A stretch of DNA of 64,000 bases from Rotaria macrura (taxonomy: Eukaryota > Rotifera > Eurotatoria > Philodinida > Philodinidae): contig OENT01000025.1 of NCBI GenBank assembly GCA_900239685.1, forward strand, positions 285,274 to 349,273. Reading direction: 5' to 3'. Below, in pieces: positions 53,069 to 64,000 of the stretch (position 1 is the stretch's first letter; the number at the start of each line of letters is the position of its first letter). The translations under genes and the position numbers were made by a program. A model generated the notes under the pieces. The model was not told where the DNA came from, searched no databases, and worked only from the letters and a program-made list of their open reading frames with translations.

Positions 53069-54151
53069 ATGAATTCGATTACTATCGGATGGAAAAAGCA
53101 GTCGCCCGGTGAAGTTCAAATTTCCAATAAAAAGAAACATTTTCAAAGTCACTTACTAAACAAAGTAAATATAATATCTATTCTCTGTTTCAAGGAAAAT
53201 GATTATTTTTAACTCAGATTGGACCTAGAAGACAACAGCAACAGCAACAGCAACAGCAACAACAACAACAGCAACATCGTCAACAAGAACTTCAAAGAAC
53301 AGTACCTTTTCAACTTGAAACAATGACTCCGAAGAGAAAGGTTTTCGGAAATCATCCTTATGCATGGTTACCAGCACCAAGTTTTCTTGAAAGATCAATA
53401 AATGACTCAGATTCTCGGTAAACAAACAAATACACAATTAGTTTTGAAGTAGAATAAACTATACTTTCTCTGTCGATTTTAGAATAAAAATATATGATGA
53501 CAGACGGCTTTTTAGTGGACGCGCAGCAGCGGCAACATTTCTCATAATTATTGTACTTATAATAGCTGCAGGTGTTTCTGTTGGCATTGTATTTGCTGTC
53601 ATAAATTCTCAGAATTCATCTGCAAACGGAGCTAACAATTCAAGTTCAGGTATGTAAACTTCTTTCATGATTTAAACTATAAGAAAATTTTGTTTTTACT
53701 AATTTCAGGTACTACTGTAACATCAGGATTAGTAACAAGTATTGTTAATGTCGGTAGTCAAACTGGATCAGGATGTACAGGTTATACAGAAATCAATGAT
53801 CCAACACGAAGTATCAGTAATGTTGCATCATCTGGTTCATGTGACAATGGAGCATTATTTAATACAACTAATGGTGCTGCTTGGATTAAATTTACTGGTA
53901 CTGGTGGTGATAAAATACCTACAGCATCACCTGGTATGAATCATTGCGGTGCATTCTTGGCTGGTTGGTACAACGATACGTTAACATCATCAATTAACAG
54001 TGTTGTCAGTGGAACAGTATGCTTTGAAACTCCTGCTGGCGAATGTGTATTTAGTGTCTCTATATCAGTCATGCTTTGCAGTTCTGGCTATTATGTTTTC
54101 TATTTACCACCTTTATCTGTGTGCAATGCACGTTACTGCACAACATTTTGA
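53069..54151 (+). CDS. Type II membrane protein with uromodulin-type D8C domain
   Basis: Four exons: 53069-53164, 53218-53417, 53483-53649 and 53709-54151, giving 301 residues in frame. The cytoplasmic N-terminus is glutamine-rich (CAA/CAG runs in exon 2). A TM helix follows at about 117-139 after basic flanks, then an Asn/Ser-rich stalk. The C-terminal ectodomain (177-301) has exactly eight cysteines: C177, C199, C234, C259, C267, C278, C293 and C298. It shows the D8C pattern DPTRS, then CD, W.KF, HCGAFLAGW and the ending GYYVFYL..VCNARYCT. D8C domains occur in uromodulin, GP2 and LZP/OIT3, where they are secreted or GPI-linked and help bind microbial or glycan ligands. Here the domain is on a signal-anchor protein, so it should face outside the cell or lumen. 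Function is unknown. Confidence 0.88.
53233..53278 (+). repeat. CAA/CAG trinucleotide run (poly-Gln)
   Basis: Uninterrupted glutamine codons in exon 2 of the D8C protein, alternating CAA and CAG. Probably length-variable between alleles. Confidence 0.9.
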
Positions 54152-57100
54152 CTTAATCTTGTGAGTGTCATTGAAAAATATATTTACTTAGTGAAGAGTG
54201 TCATCGATGTTGTATGAGATGATGTTTCCTTCTTTTTATGATTTTATTATTTAAAAAAAACAGTAATCTTCTTCTTCTACTTTGTCAAAAATGGCGATTA
54301 ATTACTATTCATCAGCTATTTTCTTATCGTTGCCAGTAGAATAAGAAAATTACTGTTTATTAGTTTGTTAGAACATTTATTTTGCTTCATGCAGATCTTA
54401 ACAAAATAAATCTCTTTCTCAAAAAAATGATGTTGTAAAACGTCATGGAATTCGATGGTCAATAACTCGATGAATAATCTCTAAGAAGTAGTTGATTTTT
54501 TTACTGTCAAGATTTAGAAACGCTTAACACTCGTACTTGTTTGTTCGACAGCATCATGCATGCATTTATGTTTCGAAATCTGAACGAAATTGATTGTGAT
54601 AAATAATAAATAAATGCATGTCACCTGCTTGCACATAATTATAAAAATTGACAAAACTATCTCATAGATAGGTGTCGACAAAATATATCTGCATGTGTAC
54701 TTCTTGAGTTTCTACATGTAGAAACGATTATTCAATCTCTGTTGCTTTGAACCATATGATTAGTGGGTTACTAGTAATTGACTACCAAAGTATGGATGAT
54801 AACATTTAGAAATAAATACGAAGTCTTCTCATTTTCACCAAAGTTTCTATTTGATTTTAATCTTGCCTGCTGTTCAAAATGAAAATCTTCAAGACATTTG
54901 AATTGAAAATTCATATTTTCAAAACGGAATTCGCTATTCAAGTGTAAACGACTCGATTGAAACTGTATCATAGTTAGAGATCAACAAGACATTTCACACA
55001 ACTGTCCTTAGGCTCTAAAAGTGAACTTTAAAAATCATGGAGAAGATTCTCATTGACGTATTATGAATAAGATTGACTAAGAAACCATTATTAGGAGAAG
55101 CTTTTATTTTAAAAAAACTGATGATTCAATTAAAATGATCCTCATGAAAATAATAAGCTTATATGTAGTCTAATATGTGCCTTGAAAAGAAAAGGCAAAC
55201 ATAATTAAAACGAGCATATATTGTTCTTGAGAAGTTATGATGTGCATTCAGATTGGTAAGGAGGACAAGTCGATGATAAGTTGTTTTTGTAGACATCAAT
55301 CAATATGGATACAACGTTTCATGAATAATTGAACAAAATTAATTTAGTAGAAAGATTTTTCAACAGAAAAAATGACTACTTAGTATCAAAAAGACGGTCA
55401 ATAATATTATTACATGCTCGTACATTCATCAATAATTTCTGTATTAGTTGGATTTATTGAATATCACTATGAAATTCGACCGTATTCATGTGTTATGTGT
55501 CGTGTGAGCTTTGAATATATCTGTAATCACTGCGTAGTCTAATGTTAGTATTTATTTGTCGAGATAAAATTCATGTGATTCTGTGCATCTCTTACGTTTT
55601 GCTTCTGACGTGAGTCACTATATAGACTGGGTTTCAATATGAAAAACGTCAATATTTGATCAGAAATATTTTCAAGGATGAAAACAACGAATGAATAGAT
55701 GCATACGGTATTTGACTGTTTGTTGAATAAATTTAACAGCAAAAAAAACTCGATGGGAAATTCACGAGAATTTTGGTTGTTCCCCTTTGTCTTCACTTAA
55801 ATCAACTATAGTCGAGAGACTTCGCATTCTCATATATTCAATTTAAAAACATCGTATCCGTAGACTTAATTATACTGATTTTAATCGAATAATAATCAGC
55901 AAAACATTTTTTATGTACGGTTTTTTCTTCTCATTTAATATTTTTTGCATGCAGTGAAGAACTGATCTCTTCTCGTGCTCGATTCTCATTTCAGTTTACT
56001 TTGTTGCTTTTAGAGTGATTCTATTGTTGAAAAATCTATTTCTAGTTCTTTTTTCAACAAATATATAAAAACATCACATGTACTCATCAGAATCGTTTTC
56101 ATTTATAGTCGAAAACTTCATACAAATATATATATGAAGTGTTTTTCATGGCTGGATTCTTCATATTTTTATCGAAACTCTTGCACCATTTTCCAGAGAC
56201 CAAATCGAATCAAGAGTGTTTATTCGATTCCACTTTCGAATTGCAGTACTGAACGTCATTTTCAAATATTTTTCACGTTGCATTTCGTGTCGTCGTAACA
56301 CCTTGTAGCGAAGCCACCATCGAATGGGACTTTGTCACTGCTAGACAATTTGTCATGCAACGAAATTCGAAGTTTAACCTCTCGATAGTGAACAACATTC
56401 TCTTTATTAGCACAATCGAAAGTAACAGTGATTGAGGATTCTGTTTCCACTATTGTTTGTCTCTATTTCATCGCAATTTTTTCTGTATAGACTTGTATTG
56501 TTCAACTATGTTCGAGTGCGCTTACACTTTGGTATTGATAGAATCAATGAGTGAAGACTGAGATTTTATTGCTTTTGAAATACTATATGTATACTAAAAG
56601 GTTTCAACCGATTCTGTGGGACCCAAATTCAAAAGAACAGCTCCCGTAGTGATTGGGATTTTTGAAAACTTCGGAGAAAAATGATGGCATCCTATGAAAT
56701 CCAAAGCAAACTGCAAAAACCAAAAAGATCAGTTCTAGTTGCTAATCATGTAAAAAATAGCCTATGGATAAAAAAAAGAACTCCCTGATATCGGTACTAA
56801 AACGTATGCCACAACAAGAAGATTTCAGCAGTCTCAGAAAATTCAAGGTACTGTGAGCGGATGTGGATTAGATGACCAGTTTGAAAAATAGACAATACAA
56901 TTCTTCGCGTTGGCTAGAATGCTTAGATGCAATCATGTACAATCTCTTTTTCTGTTATGGAATTACTTTTTTCTTGTGAAATCTGTTTCTATATTATGAT
57001 TCTTCTATGCGAAATACACTTAAAAGCAAAGAAAAGAATACTGTTTATCGAGACCAATGAAGCTTATCATGGCTGCACACACGCTGTATGAGCAATGATC

Positions 57101-58209
57101 CGATCTTCTGTTGCCTATGAGTCGAATGGAATCGAGATTTTTCTATTCTTTTCCGGCTCTGATATTTACAGTATGTCTATGGATTGAGAACTATTTCAAC
57201 AGATGCAATGTAATGATCCGAAATACTTAATATTGATCACACATAAGAAGTATGGATTTCCTCTTCTTTTTCAAGACACAGTATTCATTTACCTGTTAAG
57301 AAATCATCGATATATTCAAAGTATTGTTCAATTTTTTTGAAGAGAAAATGTTTCTCATTGGCGTAAAATAAACCAGATATTTGCTCTAGCTCACTGATTT
57401 TCTCACTCGATTTCATAAAAAGTAATCTGAGTTTTTTTCTATAAAGACGGTTGATCTTATTATCCGATTATTTATATAGACTTGAGTATATAATGAAAGA
57501 TCTGCAAATCTTAAATTTTTTTTCAACCGAGATAATCTTCAACCAAGCTCATTCGGAACATGATTTTTGTGTTAAGAAAGTTCAAGCCGAACTTGGAGAG
57601 GGACTTTTGAAAAGTTCTCGAGAATTTCAATATTTTAAAAATAATGATTTGAACATCGAATAAAAATCTAGATTTTCCAATGAATCTCAATAGCTCAACG
57701 ATAGAATAGTGACTCAATCGTAAATTGGAATTGAACTCTTGCGGAGATTGGCTTTTCAATAGATATGCGAATAATTTAATTCAACAATAATGAATTTCTC
57801 ATGTAATTTAACTATAAATCTGAAATCTATCATCTATCAGAAGAAGCATTGAGCATTAGGATCATCAAATCTATTGTTAGATACTTCTGTGAATAAGGGA
57901 CAATCATGAAATTCTCCTAAATAGATTTCTATGTTTTCAATCTTGATGTTGATGACGTGCCCGTTGACTACTGTTTCTGTCTATTCAGAAAATTTAGATG
58001 GAAAAATTTTCTAATGAAAATCATTGTAGAAATGAATGAATTCGAATATCTATATGAAAATAAAGGCTTGATAATTAATGAGATTTGGTTTGTTGAGTTT
58101 TGTTTTATTTTATATTTATGAAGGTAATGTCACGAAATAAACATTAGATTATGTCTGTTCACTTGGAATTGAAATAAAGAATATTCTTTAAGTAGTACGA
58201 ATACTTGAA
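54152..58209. other. Gene-free stretch between D8C and amine-oxidase genes
   Basis: About 4 kb between the ends of two convergent genes. Open frames are at most about 83 codons and without domains. No RNA gene or repeat was recognised. Confidence 0.45.
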
Positions 58210-61200
58210 TTAGTCCACAATTGATAAAACTTTGTTTGCAGCATCAATGCCAGTTTCCAATGCAGCATTTACAGTTGAATAATAACGTTCATGTGTTGCT
58301 TCACCAGCGAAGAGAATTCGTTGCACCTAAAAAGAATGCATGTGAGAATAATTGTTTTCTATATATTTTTCCATATTGCATTTGATTGTAATGCAATAGG
58401 TTGTGTGAAGCTATAAATCTGAGTTAAACTTTGTGTTTCTTTTTTGGTATGTTTCTTATGTTGTGGAATAGAAATTTTCAAATGATTTTGCAAAAGAAAC
58501 GAGATTTAATGAAGAGAATATGAAAAAGCTCTCGTCTGAATTACTATGAGGTCTTTATAAAAAAAAATAGAAGAGAATGCAGGTGTACAAAATAAGTGCA
58601 CTATTTGTTGCGTCTCACTTTGTAATCAATACGATCATTCTAATGCTTTAATCCTAAGTAAATATCTGTTTTACTTCTGTAACTCATTGATAATAAATTT
58701 ATGGTTAAAAGTTTTGCTGATTTAACTAGGCGAGAGGAGCTGTTTAATAGTAAATGGTAGTAAAGGGGTTTTTTTTTGTTTTGTTCTACACAATGTATAT
58801 TTCCTTCTTGTCGAGTTCAAAACATAATGCATACCCCATCTGGTGAGTATGATGCTCGCAATATTTTCCGGTCATTTTTGTTTGATTTAATTGATGCATA
58901 CGAATATGATCCTTCAATATATTTATTACTATGCCATTGACTTCTAAAGATGAATAAGATGAGTGAAAATTGAAGCATAGTCTCTAAGTAAGAAGAAACT
59001 CTATACCTAAGTATTCGATCAAATGGATACCGTTCAGGTGAAATCTTCAGATATGAACAGAGAATTTCATGACAAATTTGTCCCGCTATTTGTTCACGCA
59101 GATTTTCAATCATAATTGCAGCCGGACCACCAAACCAACAAATTAACCCTGGTATATCCGTTCCTGGTACTGTATCGAAATGAAATATCATTTTTGCAAT
59201 TTCTTTGAATGTATTTGAATGAATGTTTTCAGCTTCTAACTGTTGTCTTAATGTGTCTGACATTTCAAATTCCATATCTTTATTTGTTTGTAATAATAAA
59301 ATGCTATGGATATTTTTCTTCCAGAATTTTGTTTTGTAAATTATTATCACCTGATGTTAGAAAAGGAAATACATTGTAAAAACGAAAAATAATGTCTTGG
59401 AATACATTTCGATTTAAATGCTTTTAAATATGAAAATCTTTCATAATTTCGCTATGGATTTGCTATCGAGCAAATTATTGATAGACGAACAACTGACATT
59501 CATCTATGTAAATGATCACTAACGACTACCGTTTTCCAAAATAATTTAAGTGTCAGACAAGAAAATTCTGAAATCAATACATACTCTAGTGATGAGATTC
59601 ATAAAGGTAAATATATACTAAGTACTTCATGGGAGAATAGATTCGAAATTTTCAATAGATAACGCTTAATTCGGACAATGTTATTTTTTCAGAATTAAAT
59701 TAATTTCCTGTAAGAGACTGGGTTATGGCAAAGAATTGTTTCGAACATATTTAACCTATGTTTATGATGTCGCGATGCAATCTTATGAAAGCATCGATGC
59801 AATATTGCTAAAGTACAGCAGGGGTAACGTTTTCGCATTCTTCATATTGCGTTCTGTAATAATTATTTCTTTATTTTACTAGCATATCGTGCGTCTTGTT
59901 CAAAAATGATTACAGGAAACTGGCGCAAGTCATCATTATCTAGTCAATTGTATGCAAAATCTCGTGAATCATGTTTCGTTATCTGAAGTGCACCCATCAT
60001 CTACAATAATAAAGTCATGATTGTGGAGCGACATTTTCATTCGAGTACTCTTTAATGAAAGAAAAGGTTTCATATCTATTTGTTTAATTATGTTCGACTT
60101 TCCTGCAATATGAAATCGCGTGCTTGTAGGAAAAATTAGAAATTTACACTTAGTTCTTTAGCGTGTACAAAGTTGTTGGACACAATCAAATATCTAATTT
60201 CTATTATGATCTTCCTTAGAAAGAAACTATCGTGAAGAACTAGAGAGCATATATATGAAATAATAAAATACATCAACAGATTTGACATGGCTCTGTTCGT
60301 TTCTATCTGTGTTGCATTTATATATATATATATTAGACAAAGTAAGAGGAATTTTTACGACTTGTCAAATTTAAATATTTATATATGTAACATCAGTGTG
60401 CAGTGTCGCTTCTTCTAATTAGAAATTGGCATATGTGTATATAAATGAATGATGATTTTCATCATATGATATTTTACCTTGTTCACTGTACCAAAACCTA
60501 AATTCTCAATAGAATGCTGTTTTTGTTCAATTAGTTTCGGCTCATCAGCAAATATTCTATGGAAATGTTTCTTTAAATATCCTAATGAAGTCGTCCAAAT
60601 CATATGGTCACATGTTATAGTTTTCGTTCGTTGTTCATCCAGATAATTTATTTCAACCAATAATTTTGCTTCTTCTTCGATAAACTTTACTCGAGTTACT
60701 TCACAGTTCAAACGAATGCGATTATCATTGGGTATAAAGGATTTCAAATAATTAATAAATGGACGATATCCACCATTTTTTAATTCGTGTTCATACTCAC
60801 CTTCGAGATCTTCATAGGCAATATATTCTAAATATCGAGTAGAAGAAAAGAATTCTAAATGGGAAATACTGATTTATTAGATTTATTACCGATTAAGTTC
60901 AAATCGGATAATGAAGGTGAACTTGTTTCCAGCATTTCTAATTTCATGAAATATTCCGTCAACGACCGAGTAAGATCTCTGGGAAAAGATGAAGAAGATA
61001 ATAATCGTCGTTCGAAATCTTTAGGAACGAAGTCAGCAAACGATATTGGTCGTGATGATTTTCGATCTTCATATTTGTCTTCAGCTTTGTCTCGTGCTCT
61101 ATCCCATAGATCATTAGCCTTCTCCATTAAATCAGGTTTTATATTTTTACCTTCGGATGTAACCACCATGGATTCTATATGAATACAAACAGTTGTAGGC

Positions 61201-62912
61201 TGAAAATTTAAACGATTATCTATTTGACATTGGTCATCTCAATACTTCATAGGAGAAAATTAAGAAACCTATCCATTCTTAGCTAGTCAAACTTATTTAC
61301 TCAAAATATCTGGATATTTCAAACATATTTTTCTTTTTGAGTTTCATTTTGTGATGTTTTACACTGGATATTTTTTATTGATAACTTTTAATACACGTAA
61401 AGATAGATAGGAAACATCTATAAATTAAACCATCGTCTTTTCTATGCCAGAATCGGAACGCTACATAATTATGGAACTTTGCTTGGTTTTCAAATAGAAA
61501 CCTGTGCAATTCAATCTGCTCGTTTTCAACGGCTATTTGCCTATGTGTAAACATGCCGTTCTATATTAATGTCTAGAAACATCTATGTTGTTATTAATAT
61601 TTTATTAAAATGTGTGTTCATTTTTTTATGGGATTCTCGGTTTTCTAAAACTATCTTCTTTAGATATTAAATCTGAAACCTGATGAATACGAAGATCTGA
61701 CATCTAGACTAGTTTCATAGCTAACATTCAGATGTTTTAAATGAAATATTATTGACATATAGAAGTTTTAAGTTTTTTAAACAGCTTCATTTCTTGTAAA
61801 GAATTCAATCAAAATTGGTGGATTTCGTTAAAGAAAGTTGTTTTTGTTGATTTCACTCTATGCAAAAACTATGAAAACCTCATTTGAACATAAACGCGAT
61901 TAGAAGTGTTTAAATTATCTAGCTGTGTTAGATCTCGATAAAAATTCAAATATGTTCAGAGAATATTTTTTTCGGAACTGTTATCGAATAATTAAAAACG
62001 AGAAATCATTGTAATCTTTTCGTTACATTTGAAGAAGGCTACTAATTAGTTCATTTATATGAGAGCTGAGCCTGATGATTTTTGGGAATCTCTCATGATT
62101 GTATCACCAGTTGATCTTTTGATACGAATGATCTTCGGGATGTTTAGTATTACAAGTTAAGAAAATACAATTAAGATTTAGTAGTAAAGTAAATAATATA
62201 AGACGTTAATTGGATTTGATGAGTGCTTCAATTCCTAAAAGTCTCTATATGTAATTAAAAACCTACATAGTCGTTATTTAAATGCAGAGCGAAATTAAAA
62301 AATAAATCAAGATTTCTGCACACTTGATTTGGTTGTATTAACAAATAAAAGAAAGATAATCATACTTGTAAGATTATTCTAAGATTATCAAATATATTCA
62401 CATGATTTAAACTCGGTCATTCAAAGAAATACTCTGCTTTGTGAATCTAATGTAAGCTGATTGAAGATAATACTGGCATACTTTTGAAACAAGAAATCAT
62501 CGTCTTCTTCTACATACCATCATCAGAATCTTCATTTTCATCATCTGATAAAAGAATATTCAATTCTTCACAAATATCGTACACCGTATTTTTCTTATCG
62601 CCATGTACATATTGAGCACCCTTAAAGTAGATTTTATTTCAAGTAAATAATTTGAAGAAGCAAAGTGTCAACGTACTAAATCGACCACAAGATTCGGTGC
62701 TGATAATTACAATAGAAAAAGAAAAATGACATATTGCACAGAAGAAAGTATCAATGTTGCTATGCAATAATACCTGCATCAACCGTATGGATACGACCAC
62801 CAAGATAATGTTGTGCTTCAATTAATACATAATTCACATTATGTCCTAAGGTTTTGGCAGCTGCCAAACCTGCTACACCACCTCCAACAATGATGATTTT
62901 TGCATACTCCAT
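58210..62912 (-). CDS. FAD-dependent amine oxidase (spermine-oxidase-like)
   Basis: Eight exons recognised: 62774-62912, 62677-62699 (23-nt microexon), 62518-62620, 60890-61199, 60478-60827, 59007-59350, 58835-58943 and 58210-58326. The N-terminus KIIIVGGGVAGLAAAKTLG is the dinucleotide-binding motif. LIEAQHYLGGRIHT and LGAQYVHGDK follow. The C-terminal half has FGTVNKVIIIYKTKFW, SYSYASIKSNK and the FAD-binding LFAGEATHERYYSTVNAALE. The family (SMOX/PAOX) oxidises polyamines, releasing hydrogen peroxide and an aminoaldehyde. Phases are consistent except between exon 3 (ends phase 1) and the 60890-61199 exon (opens phase 0). A further exon may lie in the 1.3-kb intron 61200-62517, or one join may be wrong. 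The region normally carrying more substrate-domain sequence is shorter than in human SMOX. Exact substrate is uncertain. Confidence 0.85.
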
Positions 62913-64000
62913 CCTTCTTTGCTTCCTCTTAACAAATACAAGTACCTAAACCTTGAAAAAGAAAAAAAAACATATTACCTCTCACTAACAAGCAAATATA
63001 TACCTCGCTCTCAATGATCAGCAGTAAGTTGTTTTGCACAGATCAAGTCACTGATAATGCGCTCCGTTACGAAGAAAACATGACTGAAGACCATATTTTC
63101 AATGTCGTCGGTAAATTTTTCATTCTGGGCACGGATCGTCTGTGACGGTAAAAATAAAAGAGAAAAAATAACTATTGACATTTGTATGTTGTCGCTTGAC
63201 AAGAAAAACCTTACAGGACCTAATTAAATATGAGAAGAAAATATTTATCACAGAAAGAAAAATATCTACTAGTTAAAAGAAAATAGAACAAGAAAATATT
63301 AACAGGAGGAAGGACATACGCACAACTAAATCAGACATTTTGATTTTCATTCGATGATGTCGAAGATTTATATCAATCTTTTGAACTTCACTCCTTATTT
63401 TTTTCTTTCTAAGGTTTTTTGAAACAAAGAAATGACATCAATTTGTGATGTTTCTTAATATTAATCAAAAGTAAAGACTTCAGATAAAAAATTTCTCAGT
63501 GTTAATAATTGAACCATTCGAAGTTAGACTGGTTTTAAGTTCATTATGATTTTTTATTAAGATTTTGACATTTTAATACAACACAATCATTTGATTAGTC
63601 AACTTGTTCTATGTCAATCTACTATTAATAATGTTGTAGCTCAAAGGCGTATATAAAAAACGAGAAAGTTTAAGCTCGTTGATCAAGTTGAGATCTTTTC
63701 GTAGCTCACATAAGCGACCAATTATTTCGACAGCTTGAGGAGAAAACAAATTGGAGAAATTAAAAAACAAGATCACAGAAAGTAAGATGAACATTATCAT
63801 AAGCTGAAGGTAATACGTCTGGATATTGATGCGCTTATACATCATTTAATAGAACACTAGCATTTCAGATTTATATCTTTCGACAACTCCTCAGTTAACC
63901 TAACTTGAATTCCTTGCATCGAAGTACGAACAACTTGAACTGTATTTTGTGATTTTATCATGATTCAATCTTTTGCACCTGGAGTACATCTCAGGTATCG
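62913..64000. other. Upstream of amine oxidase; possible small exons
   Basis: Two minus-strand frames deserve mention. 63011-63202 contains a signal-peptide-like start (MSIVIFSLLFLPSQTIRAQ) and ends before a GTATAT donor, so it could be a short secreted product or a 5' leader exon. 63609-63845 begins with a TM-like helix and then NLFSPQAVEIIGRLCELRK, possibly the start of a type II membrane protein. Neither has recognised similarity. Confidence 0.3.

Overview
The window is AT-rich eukaryotic DNA. It carries compact multi-exon genes with GT-AG introns, mostly 45-70 nt long with a few of 0.7-1.5 kb. The gene content points to a metazoan, most likely a bdelloid rotifer. Animal genes include an LHX1/5-type LIM-homeobox gene, N6AMT1, EXOSC9, TMEM208 and SUB1/PC4. 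Alongside them are features typical of bdelloids: an ADP-ribosyltransferase fused to kinesin-light-chain-like TPRs, decayed FG-GAP repeat sequence, and a GH116 glycosidase fragment of bacterial or fungal type. The species assignment is an inference; no database search was possible.

Layout. 1-3.2 kb: no gene seen. 3.25-6.2 kb (-): single-exon ART-TPR protein. 6.2-10.6 kb: empty. 10.6-11.4 kb (+): small divergent homeobox gene in three exons. 12.3-23.95 kb (-): head-to-tail run of five genes. In transcription order these are TMEM208, an SDR16C-type retinol dehydrogenase, a novel single-pass membrane protein with nine YxxPhi motifs, MCCC1 and FCF1. They are separated by only about 130-230 bp. 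26.4-34.5 kb: a decay island with an FG-GAP pseudogene, a 1.26-kb element with 303-bp inverted arms, a STRA6-like pseudogene and a 0.4-kb TA-flanked MITE. 35.6-37.1 kb (-): GH116 pseudogene that has lost its catalytic core. 37.3-43.3 kb (-): EXOSC9, SUB1, SLC25A32 and N6AMT1; the last two are 41 bp apart. 45.5-47.0 kb (-): LHX1/5-type gene with about 6 kb of gene-free DNA upstream, rich in (TA)n tracts. 53.1-54.15 kb (+): type II membrane protein with a uromodulin-type D8C ectodomain. 58.2-62.9 kb (-): spermine-oxidase-like flavoprotein. 62.9-64 kb: nothing convincing.

Two themes stand out. First, six start codons follow directly on a splice-acceptor-like AG, and several genes are packed head-to-tail. 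This fits spliced-leader trans-splicing of polycistronic transcripts, a mechanism known in bdelloids. Second, the 17.8-20.1 kb protein has the architecture of a LAT/PAG-type transmembrane signalling adaptor: negligible ectodomain, one TM helix, juxtamembrane C-x-C, a polyproline tract and repeated SH2-ligand motifs. I regard this as the most interesting undescribed item. Genes are given as the span of their coding exons; exon joins were worked out by hand from splice sites and reading frame.
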